From positions 124,001 through 188,000 of the forward strand of contig NZ_AWZR01000005.1 in the NCBI RefSeq assembly GCF_000472505.1: 64,000 bases of DNA. The letters run 5' to 3'. Shown here piece by piece: positions 23,908 to 32,616 of this stretch (position 1 is the stretch's first letter; each line of letters opens with the position of its first letter). Source of the stretch: Luteimonas sp. J29 (GTDB lineage: Bacteria > Pseudomonadota > Gammaproteobacteria > Xanthomonadales > Xanthomonadaceae). The position numbers were made by a program, and so were the translations under genes. The notes under the pieces were generated by a model that saw only the letters and a program-made list of their open reading frames with translations, was not told where the DNA came from and made no database searches.

Positions 23908-23913
23908 TATGAT
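23908..23913 (+). promoter_or_regulatory. Candidate -10 element placing +1 at the next start codon
   Basis: TATGAT ends seven bases before the ATG at 23920, so transcription from it would begin at or next to that ATG, giving a leaderless mRNA. No -35 box is evident. Confidence 0.3.
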
Positions 23914-23919
23914 CGGGCC

Positions 23920-24285
23920 ATGGCCAAGCTGCTGCTCAACCTGCGCCACGTGCCCGACGACGAGGCCGACGACGTGCGCGCGCTGCTCGACGCCGCGCGG
24001 ATCGACTACTACGAGACGCGTCCGGGGCCTTTCGGGATCTCGGCCGGCGGTATCTGGATCCGCGACGACGGCGATTTCCCCGCCGCGAAGTCGCAGATGG
24101 CCCGCTACCAGCACGATCGCGCCGGCAGGGCGCGCGCCGAACGCGAGCAGGCATTGCGCGACGGCACGGCCGAGACGTTCCTCGACGTCGTGCGGGCGCA
24201 GCCGGTCCGTGTCGTGCTGGTGCTGGTGGCGATCGCGCTCCTGCTCGGGTTGATGGCGCTGCCGGCATACCTGATCTGGCGCTGA
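23920..24285 (+). CDS. DUF6164-like small membrane protein
   Basis: A 121-residue protein: a soluble N-terminal part (MAKLLLNLRHVPDDEADDVRA; LLDAARIDYYETRPGPFG with a GGIWI segment near residue 45), a charged helix, and a single C-terminal transmembrane segment (about 95-118). It matches my memory of the DUF6164 family, whose function is unknown. No Shine-Dalgarno precedes the ATG, and a -10-like TATGAT lies at leaderless distance. Confidence 0.8.
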   Translation: MAKLLLNLRHVPDDEADDVRALLDAARIDYYETRPGPFGISAGGIWIRDDGDFPAAKSQMARYQHDRAGRARAEREQALRDGTAETFLDVVRAQPVRVVLVLVAIALLLGLMALPAYLIWR

Positions 24286-24440
24286 TCGCGGCGCCGCGGA
24301 CGGGATACGCGACGTCCAGGGGCGCGCATGACTTCCGGCATGGCCCCGGCGTGCGACCGGCGGGGTAAGGTCCGGGCAGGCGTGGCCCGTGCATCGGCGA
24401 CCGGGCCGGCGAACTCCCTCCATCTCTTTCGGGGCATCCG

Positions 24441-25997
24441 ATGTCCAGATCCGTTGTTGCGTGCGTCCTGACCCTGATCCTGGCCCTGGCCTGCCCATCG
24501 TCCGCGCTCGCCCGGCGCAGCCTGTCGTTCGCGCCGCATGCGGTACCGGAGCAGGGCACGGTGGCGATCGCCGTGGCCGAAGGCCTGCCGGACGAGAGCA
24601 GCTTCGCCGTGGTCGATGCGCGCAGCGGCGGGGCGCTGCGCCGCGCGGCGGAACTCGAAGGCTTCCGCGGCAAGTCCGACAGCCTGCTCGACCTGCGCGG
24701 CTTCGCCGGTTACGAGCGGCTGCTCGTGGTGGGCACCGGCAAGGGGCCGCTGGCGCCGACCGCGATGCAGGACATCGGCGGACGCGTGGCGCGTGCCACG
24801 GCGCGCAGCCGGACCGCGCGCGTCGACCTGGTCTGGGACGGCGACGAGGCCGAGGCCGGCGCGCACCTGGCCTTCGGCGCCGCGCTCGGCCAGTACCGGT
24901 TCGACAAGTACCGCTCGAAGCAGGAGGACGACGGCGAGGACGGAGCCGGCGCCGGGGTGCTCGCGATCCGTACCCGCGAAGGCGAGGCCGCCGCCGCGGC
25001 CTGGACCGCGCAATGGAAGCCGGTGGCCGACGCCGTGGCCTTCGCCCGCGACCTGTCCACCGAGCCGGCCAACGCCCTGTGGCCGGAGGAATTCGTCTCG
25101 CGCGTGCGCGCCGCCTCCGCGGGGTTGCCGCTGCGCATCGAGGTGCTGGACGAGGCGGCGATGCGCCGGCTGGGCATGGGCGCGATGCTGGCCGTGGGCC
25201 AGGGCAGCGTGCGCCCGCCGCGGCTGCTGGTGGTGCGATACGACGGCGGGGCCCGCGGCGAGGCGCCGCTGGCCTTCGTCGGCAAGGGCATCACCTTCGA
25301 CAGCGGCGGCATCTCGATCAAGTCCAACAACAACATGTGGCAGATGAAGGGCGACATGGCCGGCGCCGCCACGGTGGTGTCCACGGTCATCGCCCTGGCC
25401 GGGCGCAAGGCGCCGGTGAACGCGGTGGCGGTGGCGGCGCTGGCCGAGAACATGCCCTCGGGCAGCGCGTCGCGCCCGGGCGACGTGGTGCGCACGGCGT
25501 CGGGCAAGACCTTCGAGATCATGAGCACCGACGCGGAAGGCCGCATGGTGCTGACCGACGCGCTGTGGTACGTGCAGCGGCAGGACCGCCCGAAGCTCGT
25601 GGTCGACGTGGCCACGCTCACCGGGTCGATCATGGCCGCCCTCGGCGGCGACTACGCCGGACTGTTCTCGCGCGACGACGCGCTGGCCGCCCAGCTGCTG
25701 GCGGCCGGCGAGGCCAGCGGCGAGGAGCTGTGGCGGATGCCGCTGCGCGACGACTACGGCAGCCGGCTGAAGTCGCCGATCGCCGACATCCGCAACGGCG
25801 GCGGCTCGCCCGGTGCGGGCATGGGCGCGTACTTCATCGGCGAGTGGGTCGAGCGCGGACTGCCGTGGGCGCACCTGGACATCGCCGGCTCGGACTGGGC
25901 CTCCAGCGCGAAGCCGACCGTGCCCGAGGGCGCCACGGGCTTCGGCGTGCGCCTGCTGGACCGCTTCGTCCGCGACCACCACGAGCCGCGCGGCTGA
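24441..25997 (+). CDS. Exported M17 leucyl aminopeptidase family protein
   Basis: A 518-residue M17 aminopeptidase that removes N-terminal residues using two metal ions. Catalytic parts are GKGITFDSGGISIKS (metal Lys and Asp, near 280-295), MKGDMAGAATV, and STDAEGRMVLTDAL with the catalytic Arg, close to the signature NTDAEGRL. Unlike cytosolic PepA it starts with a clear signal peptide (SVVACVLTLILALACPSSALA), suggesting periplasmic location. The 155-base gap upstream holds no recognisable promoter. Confidence 0.92.
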   Translation: MSRSVVACVLTLILALACPSSALARRSLSFAPHAVPEQGTVAIAVAEGLPDESSFAVVDARSGGALRRAAELEGFRGKSDSLLDLRGFAGYERLLVVGTGKGPLAPTAMQDIGGRVARATARSRTARVDLVWDGDEAEAGAHLAFGAALGQYRFDKYRSKQEDDGEDGAGAGVLAIRTREGEAAAAAWTAQWKPVADAVAFARDLSTEPANALWPEEFVSRVRAASAGLPLRIEVLDEAAMRRLGMGAMLAVGQGSVRPPRLLVVRYDGGARGEAPLAFVGKGITFDSGGISIKSNNNMWQMKGDMAGAATVVSTVIALAGRKAPVNAVAVAALAENMPSGSASRPGDVVRTASGKTFEIMSTDAEGRMVLTDALWYVQRQDRPKLVVDVATLTGSIMAALGGDYAGLFSRDDALAAQLLAAGEASGEELWRMPLRDDYGSRLKSPIADIRNGGGSPGAGMGAYFIGEWVERGLPWAHLDIAGSDWASSAKPTVPEGATGFGVRLLDRFVRDHHEPRG

Positions 25998-26029
25998 ACG
26001 TCCCGCCGGTCGTGGCGGCAACGGACCGC

Positions 26030-26035
26030 TACAAT
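26030..26035 (+). promoter_or_regulatory. Candidate -10 element of trhO
   Basis: TACAAT, 44 bases before the trhO ATG, in the gap after the aminopeptidase gene. No TTGACA-like -35 is visible. Confidence 0.3.
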
Positions 26036-26079
26036 GCCGGCCGGGCGCTCCGCCCGGCCTGGCCGCCGTCCCGCGTTCC

Positions 26080-26838
26080 ATGATCCGCAACATCGCCGCC
26101 TACCATTTCGTCGAGGTCGCCGATCCACCGGCGCTGGCCGGGCGCGTGCGCGGCTGGGCGGAGGACGGCGGGTTGCGGGGAACGGTGCTGGTGGCGCCGG
26201 AAGGGATCAACCTGTTCCTCGCCGGCGCGGATGCCGCGGTCGGCGGTTTCCTGGAGCGGCTGCGCGCCGATCCGCGTTTCGCCGCGATGGTGGTCAAGGA
26301 CAGCTGGAGCGGGTCGGTGCCGTTCGCGCGGCTCAAGGTCAAGCTCAAGCGCGAGATCATCAGCTTCCGCCGCCAGGACGCCTCGCCGCTGCGCGGGCGT
26401 GCGCCCGCGGTGGCGCCCGCCGACCTGGCGCGCTGGCTGGCGGCAGGCCACGACGACGCGGGCCGGCGCGTGGTGCTGCTGGACACCCGCAACCGCGAGG
26501 AAACCTCCTACGGCGCCTTCGCCGGTGCCGTGCGGCTGCCGATCGACAACTTCGCCGACCTGCCGGCCGCGCTCGAACCGCATCGCGAAGCCCTGGCCGG
26601 CGCGACGGTGGTGGGCTACTGCACCGGCGGCATCCGCTGCGAGAAGGCCGCGTTGTGGATGCGCGCCAGCGGCATGGACAACGTGCTGCAGCTCGAGGGC
26701 GGCATCCTCGGCTACTTCGAGGCGGTCGGCGGGACCGGCTATGAGGGCCGCTGCTTCGTGTTCGACGCACGCGTGGCGCTGGATCCGCAGCTGCGCCCGC
26801 TGGTCGACGGCGCACCCGCGCAGGCGGAGGCGGCATGA
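26080..26838 (+). CDS. trhO: tRNA uridine(34) hydroxylase TrhO (rhodanese-like)
   Basis: Catalyses oxygen-dependent 5-hydroxylation of U34 in some tRNAs (YceA/TrhO family). The 252-residue product has the N-terminal acylphosphatase-like domain (LRGTVLVAPEGINLFLAG) and a rhodanese domain with active-site Cys in VGYCTGGIRCEKAAL. In many genomes the protein is longer and C-terminal Cys-rich; this one ends soon after CFVFDARVALD. It overlaps the next gene by four bases (ATGA). Confidence 0.92.
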   Translation: MIRNIAAYHFVEVADPPALAGRVRGWAEDGGLRGTVLVAPEGINLFLAGADAAVGGFLERLRADPRFAAMVVKDSWSGSVPFARLKVKLKREIISFRRQDASPLRGRAPAVAPADLARWLAAGHDDAGRRVVLLDTRNREETSYGAFAGAVRLPIDNFADLPAALEPHREALAGATVVGYCTGGIRCEKAALWMRASGMDNVLQLEGGILGYFEAVGGTGYEGRCFVFDARVALDPQLRPLVDGAPAQAEAA

Positions 26839-27230
26839 GCTGGCTCGGCCTGGTCCTGCTGCTGGTCGGCGCGTACCTGGCGTACAAGCTCGTGGGTGCG
26901 CTGCTCAAGATGCTGATGTTCGCGCTGGCGCTGGTCGGCGCGTACTGGTTCCTGGCGCCGCAGCTGGGCTGGCCCACGGTCTCCGACCTGTTCTACGTGT
27001 TCGGTCCGGACTTCGGCGGCCGCCGCATCGAGGAGCTCGCCGCGCCGGGCGAGCTGGCGAAGATCGCCACCGAACGCGTGGTCGATGGCGTGGTGGAACG
27101 CGTGGGCGGCATGCTGCCGGGCGACGCGCCACAGGCCGACCCGCAGCCGCTTCCGGGAGATGTCGACGCCGATGCGGTCGAGCCGCTGCCCGGCGACGTG
27201 CCCGGCGCCGCGGATCAGCCGACCCGGTAG
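26835..27230 (+). CDS. Small membrane protein of unknown function
   Basis: A 131-residue protein not recognised. Two closely spaced hydrophobic helices at about 3-20 and 25-42 are followed by an amphipathic region and an acidic Pro/Gly/Asp-rich tail with the near-repeat PLPGDVDADAVEPLPGDVPG. Its start overlaps the trhO stop (ATGA). Its last 16 bases overlap the 3' end of the convergent regulator gene. Confidence 0.75.
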   Translation: MSWLGLVLLLVGAYLAYKLVGALLKMLMFALALVGAYWFLAPQLGWPTVSDLFYVFGPDFGGRRIEELAAPGELAKIATERVVDGVVERVGGMLPGDAPQADPQPLPGDVDADAVEPLPGDVPGAADQPTR

Positions 27231-28057
27231 GGCGCGTCGCGGCGCAGGAACGGCAGCGTCGCCATCCTGCGCAGGAAGCCGGTGGTGCGCAGCACCTTCG
27301 CGGTCTTCTCGTCGGCGGGGAAGAACGATTCGATCGCCAGCTCCGACAGGGTCACTTCCACCGGCGTACCGAACACGGTCGTCGTGCTGAGGAAGGACAG
27401 TTCGCCGACCTCCGAGCGCATGCGCATCGGCACCACCACCGCCCCGGGCTCCGGGAGATCGTCGTGGTCGGGCGCGGGATAGCCGGCGAGTTCGGCGTGC
27501 AGTGCCGCGAGCCTGGCGTCGCCGGTCGCCTCGATCTGCTGGCGCAGGCGATGCAGCAGGTGCGCGCGCCACTGGCCGAGGTTGGCGATGCGCGGTGCCA
27601 CGCCGTCCGGGTGCAGGCTCAGCCGCAGCAGGTTCACCGGTGGCGCCAGCAGTTCCGGTGCCACGCCCTTGAGGAACGGGGCCAGGGCCCGGTTGGCGGC
27701 CTGCAGGTTCCAGTAGCGGTCGACGGCGAGCGCCGGGTAGGGCTCGTGCCCGCGCAGCACCAGCGCGATCGCCTTGCGTGCTTCCTCCAGGGACGGGTCG
27801 TCGATCCGGCGTTCGCTGTACACCGGGGCGTAGCCGGCGGCGACGAACAGCGCATTGCGTTCGCGCAACGGCACCTCGAGCCGGTCCGAGAGGCGCAGCA
27901 GCATCGCCCGGCTGGGCAACGAGCGCCCGGTCTCGATGAAGCTCAGGTGCCGCGTCGAGGTGTCGGCCAGCATGGCCAGGTCGAGCTGGGACAGGTGGCG
28001 GCGCTGGCGCCAGTCGCGCAGCTGCTCGCCGACGGGACGGGGGCTGGTGGCGGTCAT
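27215..28057 (-). CDS. XRE-family transcriptional regulator, MmyB-like
   Basis: A 280-residue regulator. An N-terminal helix-turn-helix (about 8-65; HLSQLDLAMLADTSTRHLSFIE) is followed by a MmyB-type ligand-binding domain (PAS-like; DRYWNLQAANRAL near residue 110, then LRLSLHPDGVAPRIANL). Such proteins often control a divergent neighbour. The ATG at 28057 is chosen because AAGGTG lies six bases upstream; an in-frame GTG nine bases earlier overlaps that site. It is divergent from a small membrane protein gene across a 109-base spacer with a palindrome. Confidence 0.92.
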   Translation of the reverse strand: MTATSPRPVGEQLRDWRQRRHLSQLDLAMLADTSTRHLSFIETGRSLPSRAMLLRLSDRLEVPLRERNALFVAAGYAPVYSERRIDDPSLEEARKAIALVLRGHEPYPALAVDRYWNLQAANRALAPFLKGVAPELLAPPVNLLRLSLHPDGVAPRIANLGQWRAHLLHRLRQQIEATGDARLAALHAELAGYPAPDHDDLPEPGAVVVPMRMRSEVGELSFLSTTTVFGTPVEVTLSELAIESFFPADEKTAKVLRTTGFLRRMATLPFLRRDAPYRVG

Positions 28058-28092
28058 GCGGCGCACCTTAGCAGTGCCGGCTTGCCGCCTGC

Positions 28093-28109
28093 ATTACCTG
28101 GCAGGTTAT
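28093..28109. promoter_or_regulatory. Candidate operator for the XRE regulator
   Basis: ATTACCTGGCAGGTTAT is an odd-centred inverted repeat matching in seven of eight base pairs (arms ACCTG/CAGGT around a central G, extended by AT/AT). It is AT-richer than its surroundings and sits centrally between the divergent regulator (ends at 28057) and membrane protein (starts at 28167). This is the expected place for autoregulation plus control of the neighbour. Confidence 0.55.
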
Positions 28110-28166
28110 CGCGCCGATGACCATGGATGGCGACGATGGCCCCGTCCCATCCACAGGAGCAAGGCC

Positions 28167-28580
28167 ATGAACGTCCGTACCCTCTTCGCCCATCCCCGCT
28201 TCCTGCCGCGCCTGCTGCGCGTGGACGCCATCGCCAGCGGCGCGACCGCGGTGCTGCTGCTCGCCGGGGCCGACGCGCTCGCGCCCTGGCTGGCGCTGCC
28301 GGCCGCGCTGCTGCGTGGCGCGGGCCTGGTGCTGGTCCCGTTCGTGCTGTGGGTCTTCGCCATGTCGCGCCGGCCCACGCCTCCGCGCGGCGCCACCGCG
28401 GCGGTGGTCGCGATCAACCTGGCCTGGGTCGCCGCCAGCGCGTGGGTCGCCTTCGGTGGCGCCTGGCAGCCGAGCGCGTGGGGCCTCGCCTTCGTCGGCG
28501 CGCAGGCGCTGGTGGTGCTGGCGTTCGCCGACCTGGGCTGGTTCGGCCTGCGCGCCGCGCGCCGCGCCGCGGCGGCCTGA
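28167..28580 (+). CDS. Four-helix inner-membrane protein, function unknown
   Basis: A 137-residue protein with four predicted transmembrane helices (about 20-42, 48-65, 75-97, 103-125) and a short basic N terminus. No domain is recognised; the fold resembles DoxX-like or small DUF membrane proteins only in topology. A CAGGAGCAAGG Shine-Dalgarno region precedes the ATG. The divergent XRE regulator and palindrome suggest it is that regulator's target. Confidence 0.8.
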   Translation: MNVRTLFAHPRFLPRLLRVDAIASGATAVLLLAGADALAPWLALPAALLRGAGLVLVPFVLWVFAMSRRPTPPRGATAAVVAINLAWVAASAWVAFGGAWQPSAWGLAFVGAQALVVLAFADLGWFGLRAARRAAAA

Positions 28581-28589
28581 GGCGGTGCG

Positions 28590-29348
28590 CTATTCGCCGA
28601 ACTCGCGCGAGGGCAGGGCGATGCGGCGGTTCGGCCGGCCGACGAGATCGAGGAAGTTGTTGAAGACCGCGTCGGCCCGGGCCTGCATCCCGGCGATGTG
28701 CTCGCGGGTGTGGGCGCGGATCGCCGCCTCGTCGTGCAGGCCCTCCATGCGTTCGAGTTCGGCGCGGTAACCGGGCGTGGCGAGCCAGCGTTCGATCAGC
28801 GGTTCGTCCATCTCCAGGTGGAACTGGAAGCCATAGGCCTTCTCGCCCCAGCGGAAGGCCTGCTGCTCGCAGGTCTCGGTCCGGGCCAGGTGCACGGCGC
28901 TGCGCGGGATCTCGAAGTGCTGGCCGTGCCACTGGAACACCGGCACGTCGTCGCCCAGCGGCGCCAGCACCGGGTCGGTGCGCCCGGCCTCGGTGGCGCG
29001 AACGCGGTACCAGCCGATCTCCGGCACGCGGTGTCGCCGGACCGGCGCGCCGAGCGCGTGCGCCAGCAGCTGGGCGCCCAGGCAGATGCCGAGCACCGGC
29101 TTGCCCTGGCCGAGCATGCGCTCGATCGCGCGCAGCTCGGTGCGCAGGTGCGGGCGGGCCTTCTGGTCCTCGACGTTCATCGGACCGCCCAGCACCACGA
29201 GGCCGCGATAGCGGTCGACGTCCGGCTCGGCGTCGGGCGTGCGCTCGAAGTTGACGAAGCGGATCCGGTGGCCACGCCGCCGGATCAGCGGGTCGAGCGT
29301 GCCCAGCGGCTCGGCGGCCACGTGCTGGAAGACGAGGATGCGGGACAT
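28590..29348 (-). CDS. Class-I glutamine amidotransferase family protein
   Basis: A 252-residue stand-alone amidotransferase of the GMP-synthase-like type (COG0518). Nucleophile Cys lies in GICLGAQLLA near residue 89 and the catalytic His in YGFQFHLEMDE near 175, with GLVVLGGPMNVED forming the oxyanion region. Relatives include gamma-glutamyl hydrolases and putative amide or peptide hydrolases; the substrate is unknown. It lies convergent to the membrane gene and downstream of the helicase. Confidence 0.88.
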   Translation of the reverse strand: MSRILVFQHVAAEPLGTLDPLIRRRGHRIRFVNFERTPDAEPDVDRYRGLVVLGGPMNVEDQKARPHLRTELRAIERMLGQGKPVLGICLGAQLLAHALGAPVRRHRVPEIGWYRVRATEAGRTDPVLAPLGDDVPVFQWHGQHFEIPRSAVHLARTETCEQQAFRWGEKAYGFQFHLEMDEPLIERWLATPGYRAELERMEGLHDEAAIRAHTREHIAGMQARADAVFNNFLDLVGRPNRRIALPSREFGE

Positions 29349-29462
29349 GCGCCGATTCTAGAAAGGATCGGTACCGGCCGTGCGCGATGGTTGCCGCTGA
29401 CACCGCCCCGTCACGGGCGATCGACCGGGACAGGGCCGCGTCCGTGAAGGACCGGGGCGCCG

Positions 29463-31307
29463 TCAGCCGGGTCGCCGCGGCTTCGGCTGGCGGCTCCCGG
29501 GCGGCTTGCCGGGCCGGCCGGCGCGGCCGCGCACGGGCGCGGCGTCGACGCGGCGGATGCGCAGCTGCTGGCCGGAGACCCAGACCTTCTTCAGGTGTTC
29601 GAGCACCTCGCGCGGCATCCCCTCGGGCAGGTCCACGAAGCTGTGGTCCTCGCGGATGTCGATGCGGCCGATGTAGCGGCTTTCCAGGTCGGCCTCGTTG
29701 GCGATCGCGCCGACGATATTGGCCGGCTGCACGCCGTGCACGTGGCCGACCTCGATCCGGAACGTCTCCATCGCGAACCCGGCCGCGGCGTCCGCGCGCG
29801 GCTTGCGCACCGGGCGCGGCGACGGGGCCTGCGCGTCCTCCGCGAACAGCGCTTCGGCGTCGTTGCGCGCCGGCTTCGTGCGCGGTGGGGCGGGACGCGC
29901 GTCCCCGTCGTGGTCCTCGCGCGCGCGCCGCTCCATGCGCTCGCGCGGGCCGAGGCCTTCGTCGCGGTCGCGGCGCGGCGGCGGCGCGTCGAGCAGCAGC
30001 GGCTTGTCGCCCTGGACCACCCGCGCCAGCGCGGCCGCGATCTCGGCCGCGGGCACGTTCTGCTCGCGCTCGTAGCGTTCGACCAGGTCGCGGTACAGGG
30101 CGAGGTCGGGGCTGCCCAGTGCCTCGGTGATCCTGTCCATGAACCGGGCGACGCGGCGCTCGTTCACCGTCTCCACGCTCGGCAGCTGCATCGGCTCGAT
30201 CGGCTGCCGGGTCGCGCGTTCGATCGCGCGCAGCATGCCGCGCTCGCGCGGGGCGGCGAACAGGATCGCCTCGCCGCTGCGCCCGGCGCGGCCGGTGCGG
30301 CCGATCCGGTGCACGTAGCTCTCGGTGTCGTAGGGGATGTCGTAGTTCAGCACGTGGCTGATGCGTTCCACGTCCAGCCCGCGCGCGGCCACGTCGGTTG
30401 CGACGAGGATGTCGACGCGGCCGTCCTTGAGCTGCTGGATGGTCTTCTCGCGCTGCTTCTGGTCGAGGTCGCCGTTGATCGCGGCGGCGGCGAAGCCGCG
30501 CGCGCGCAGGCGTTCGGCCAGTTCCTCGGTGCCCAGCTTGGTGCGCGCGAACACGATCATCGCGTCGAAGGGCTCGGCCTCGAGGATCCGGGTGAGCGCG
30601 TCGAGCTTGTTGGTACCGCTGACCATCCACACCCGCTGGCGGATGTTGGCCGCGGTGGTGGTCTGCGACCGGATCGCGACTTCCACCGGATCCTTGAGGT
30701 AGGTCTGGGCGATGCGCTTGATCTGCGCCGGCATGGTCGCCGAGAACAGCGCGACCTGGCGCGTGTCGGGGGTCTTCTTCAGCACCGCCTCGACGTCGTC
30801 GATGAAGCCCATGCGCAGCATCTCGTCGGCCTCGTCGAGCACCAGGGTGCGCAGCCGCGAGAGGTCGAGCGAACCGCGTTCGAGGTGGTCGATGACCCGC
30901 CCGGGCGTGCCCACCACCACCTGCACCCCGCGCTTGAGCGCGGCCAGCTGCGGGCCGTAGCCCTGGCCGCCGTAGATCGGCAGCACGTGGAAGCCGGGGA
31001 GGTGGGCAGCGTACTTCTGGAACGCCTCGGCCACCTGGATGGCGAGTTCGCGGGTCGGCGCCAGCACCAGCACCTGCGGACCGCGCGCCTCCGGGTCCAG
31101 CCGCGCCAGGGCCGGCAGCGCGAATGCCGCGGTCTTGCCGGTGCCGGTCTGGGCCTGGCCCAGCACGTCGCGGCCCGCCATCAGCGGCGGAATGGTGGCG
31201 GCCTGGATCGGGGAGGGGGACTCGTAGCCCACGTCCGCGAGCGCGCGCTGCAGCGGCCCCGGCAGGGAGAAGTCGGAGAAGGACACGGAAGGCGACGGGG
31301 CACTCAT
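29463..31307 (-). CDS. deaD: DEAD-box RNA helicase (DeaD/CsdA-like)
   Basis: ATP-dependent RNA helicase in ribosome assembly and mRNA decay, often cold-induced. The 614-residue product shows AQTGTGKTAAFALP (motif I), APTRELAIQ, DEADEML (II), SATMPAQ (III), and ATDVAARGLDVE and HRIGRTGRAGRSG (V-VI). A charged linker (about 440-505) precedes a DbpA-type RNA-binding domain (about 508-580; VGHVHGVQPANIVGAI) and a basic Pro/Arg-rich tail. The ATG at 31307 gives MSAPSPSVSFSDF, normal for the family. Confidence 0.94.
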   Translation of the reverse strand: MSAPSPSVSFSDFSLPGPLQRALADVGYESPSPIQAATIPPLMAGRDVLGQAQTGTGKTAAFALPALARLDPEARGPQVLVLAPTRELAIQVAEAFQKYAAHLPGFHVLPIYGGQGYGPQLAALKRGVQVVVGTPGRVIDHLERGSLDLSRLRTLVLDEADEMLRMGFIDDVEAVLKKTPDTRQVALFSATMPAQIKRIAQTYLKDPVEVAIRSQTTTAANIRQRVWMVSGTNKLDALTRILEAEPFDAMIVFARTKLGTEELAERLRARGFAAAAINGDLDQKQREKTIQQLKDGRVDILVATDVAARGLDVERISHVLNYDIPYDTESYVHRIGRTGRAGRSGEAILFAAPRERGMLRAIERATRQPIEPMQLPSVETVNERRVARFMDRITEALGSPDLALYRDLVERYEREQNVPAAEIAAALARVVQGDKPLLLDAPPPRRDRDEGLGPRERMERRAREDHDGDARPAPPRTKPARNDAEALFAEDAQAPSPRPVRKPRADAAAGFAMETFRIEVGHVHGVQPANIVGAIANEADLESRYIGRIDIREDHSFVDLPEGMPREVLEHLKKVWVSGQQLRIRRVDAAPVRGRAGRPGKPPGSRQPKPRRPG

Positions 31308-31352
31308 GGGCAGGATCGCGCCGATGGCGCCACGCTGGAAAGGCCGTCCATT

Positions 31353-32447
31353 CTACGCCCCGGGGGTCGCGTCCTCGCTGAACGCCGGGGCCGCCGACTC
31401 CGCCCGCAGCACCATGTTGCGCCCGCGGCGCTTGGCTTGCAGCATCACCGCATCGGCGCGCGCGACCAGCTGCTCCAGGGTCTCGCCCGGGCGATGGCGC
31501 GCCACTCCGCAACTCACGCTGCTCGAGAACGGCCCGGGCAGGGCGGCTACCGCGTGGCGGACACGCTCGGCGAACGCGAACGCGGCGTCCCCGTCGGCGC
31601 CCGGCAGCAGGACGACGAACTCCTCGCCGCCGACCCGGGCCACCAGTTCGCCAGCGCTGCAGTGCGACTGCAGGGTGGCCGCGGTCGCCCGCAGCAGCTG
31701 GTCGCCCACGGCGTGGCCGAAGGTGTCGTTGGTGCGCTTGAAGTGGTCGAGGTCGAGGTACGCGACGGCCACCGGCCGGCGCGCGCCACGGGCCTGGTCG
31801 AACGCGCGGGCTGCGCGCGCCTCCCAGCCTTCGCGGTTGAACAGGCCGGTCAGGGAGTCGACGTGGATCCTCCCCAGCAGGCGCTTGCGCAGGCGGAACA
31901 CGTCCAGGGCCGTGTCCAGCCAGACCCGCCGGTGGCCCAGCCCGATCCCCACGCCCACCAGCAGGAACCCGGCGTAGGCGGCGAACAGCGTGGCGTCCGC
32001 GCGCAGCACGGCCAGCATCGCGAACAAGGGCAGCGAGAACACGACCACCACCGCCGCCGCCGTCAGGCGATGCAGGGCGAAAGGCAGGATGATGATGGTG
32101 GTCAGGACCGCGGCCACGTGGGTCAGGCTCATGCGCTCGGGCTCGGCCAGGGTGGTCATCGCGATCCCGGCGCTGAACACGCAGGCATAGGCCACCAGTG
32201 CGGCTTCACGCCAGAAGGCGCGAAAGCGCGCGCGCATCACCACCGCCATGGCCACCAGGAGCGAGAACAGCAGCAGGCGCCGGGGCAGGCTGTCCATGGC
32301 CAGCGCGGGCGACACCGCGTAGTCGCGCGTCCAGCCGATGAGGAACAGCAGCGGCAGGCCGAAGGTGAGCGCCGTGCGGCTGGCGGCGGTGTTGCGGTAG
32401 GCATACGCGAAGAAGCTGCGTCGCTCGGTGGCCGACAGTCCGGCCAA
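31353..32447 (-). CDS. Membrane-bound diguanylate cyclase (GGDEF), 5' end uncertain
   Basis: Makes cyclic di-GMP. Six or so hydrophobic segments (about the first 190 residues) precede a GGDEF domain with [28 protein letters not shown] and active-site GGEEF; the RxxD inhibitory site upstream of it is absent. No in-frame ATG gives a complete membrane domain: TTG at 32447 is the first usable in-frame start (364 residues). An ATG at 32509 would fit if one base were added to a run of seven G (C on the plus strand, 32494-32500), giving MADGGGGG and a 385-residue protein. Longer in-frame sequence runs into the divergent selO. Confidence 0.85.
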   Translation of the reverse strand: MAGLSATERRSFFAYAYRNTAASRTALTFGLPLLFLIGWTRDYAVSPALAMDSLPRRLLLFSLLVAMAVVMRARFRAFWREAALVAYACVFSAGIAMTTLAEPERMSLTHVAAVLTTIIILPFALHRLTAAAVVVVFSLPLFAMLAVLRADATLFAAYAGFLLVGVGIGLGHRRVWLDTALDVFRLRKRLLGRIHVDSLTGLFNREGWEARAARAFDQARGARRPVAVAYLDLDHFKRTNDTFGHAVGDQLLRATAATLQSHCSAGELVARVGGEEFVVLLPGADGDAAFAFAERVRHAVAALPGPFSSSVSCGVARHRPGETLEQLVARADAVMLQAKRRGRNMVLRAESAAPAFSEDATPGA

Positions 32448-32616
32448 CTGTCCGTCCAGCGCGTGCTTCCAGTCCCCGGCGATGGTGCCTCCTCCCCCCC
32501 GTCGGCCATGCGGCGATGAGAGCCACCGACGGCGGCTGGAAGCAAGCGCGGACGCGGTGCTATGGTTGGGTGGCTGTCCGACGCGGGCGCAACGCCCGGC
32601 AGGGTACGCTGGCGGC

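Noticed and set aside
28414..31512. A 1032-codon minus-strand frame across the helicase and amidotransferase genes
   Set aside because: Arg/Ala/Pro-rich shadow in the wrong frame of two recognisable minus-strand genes.
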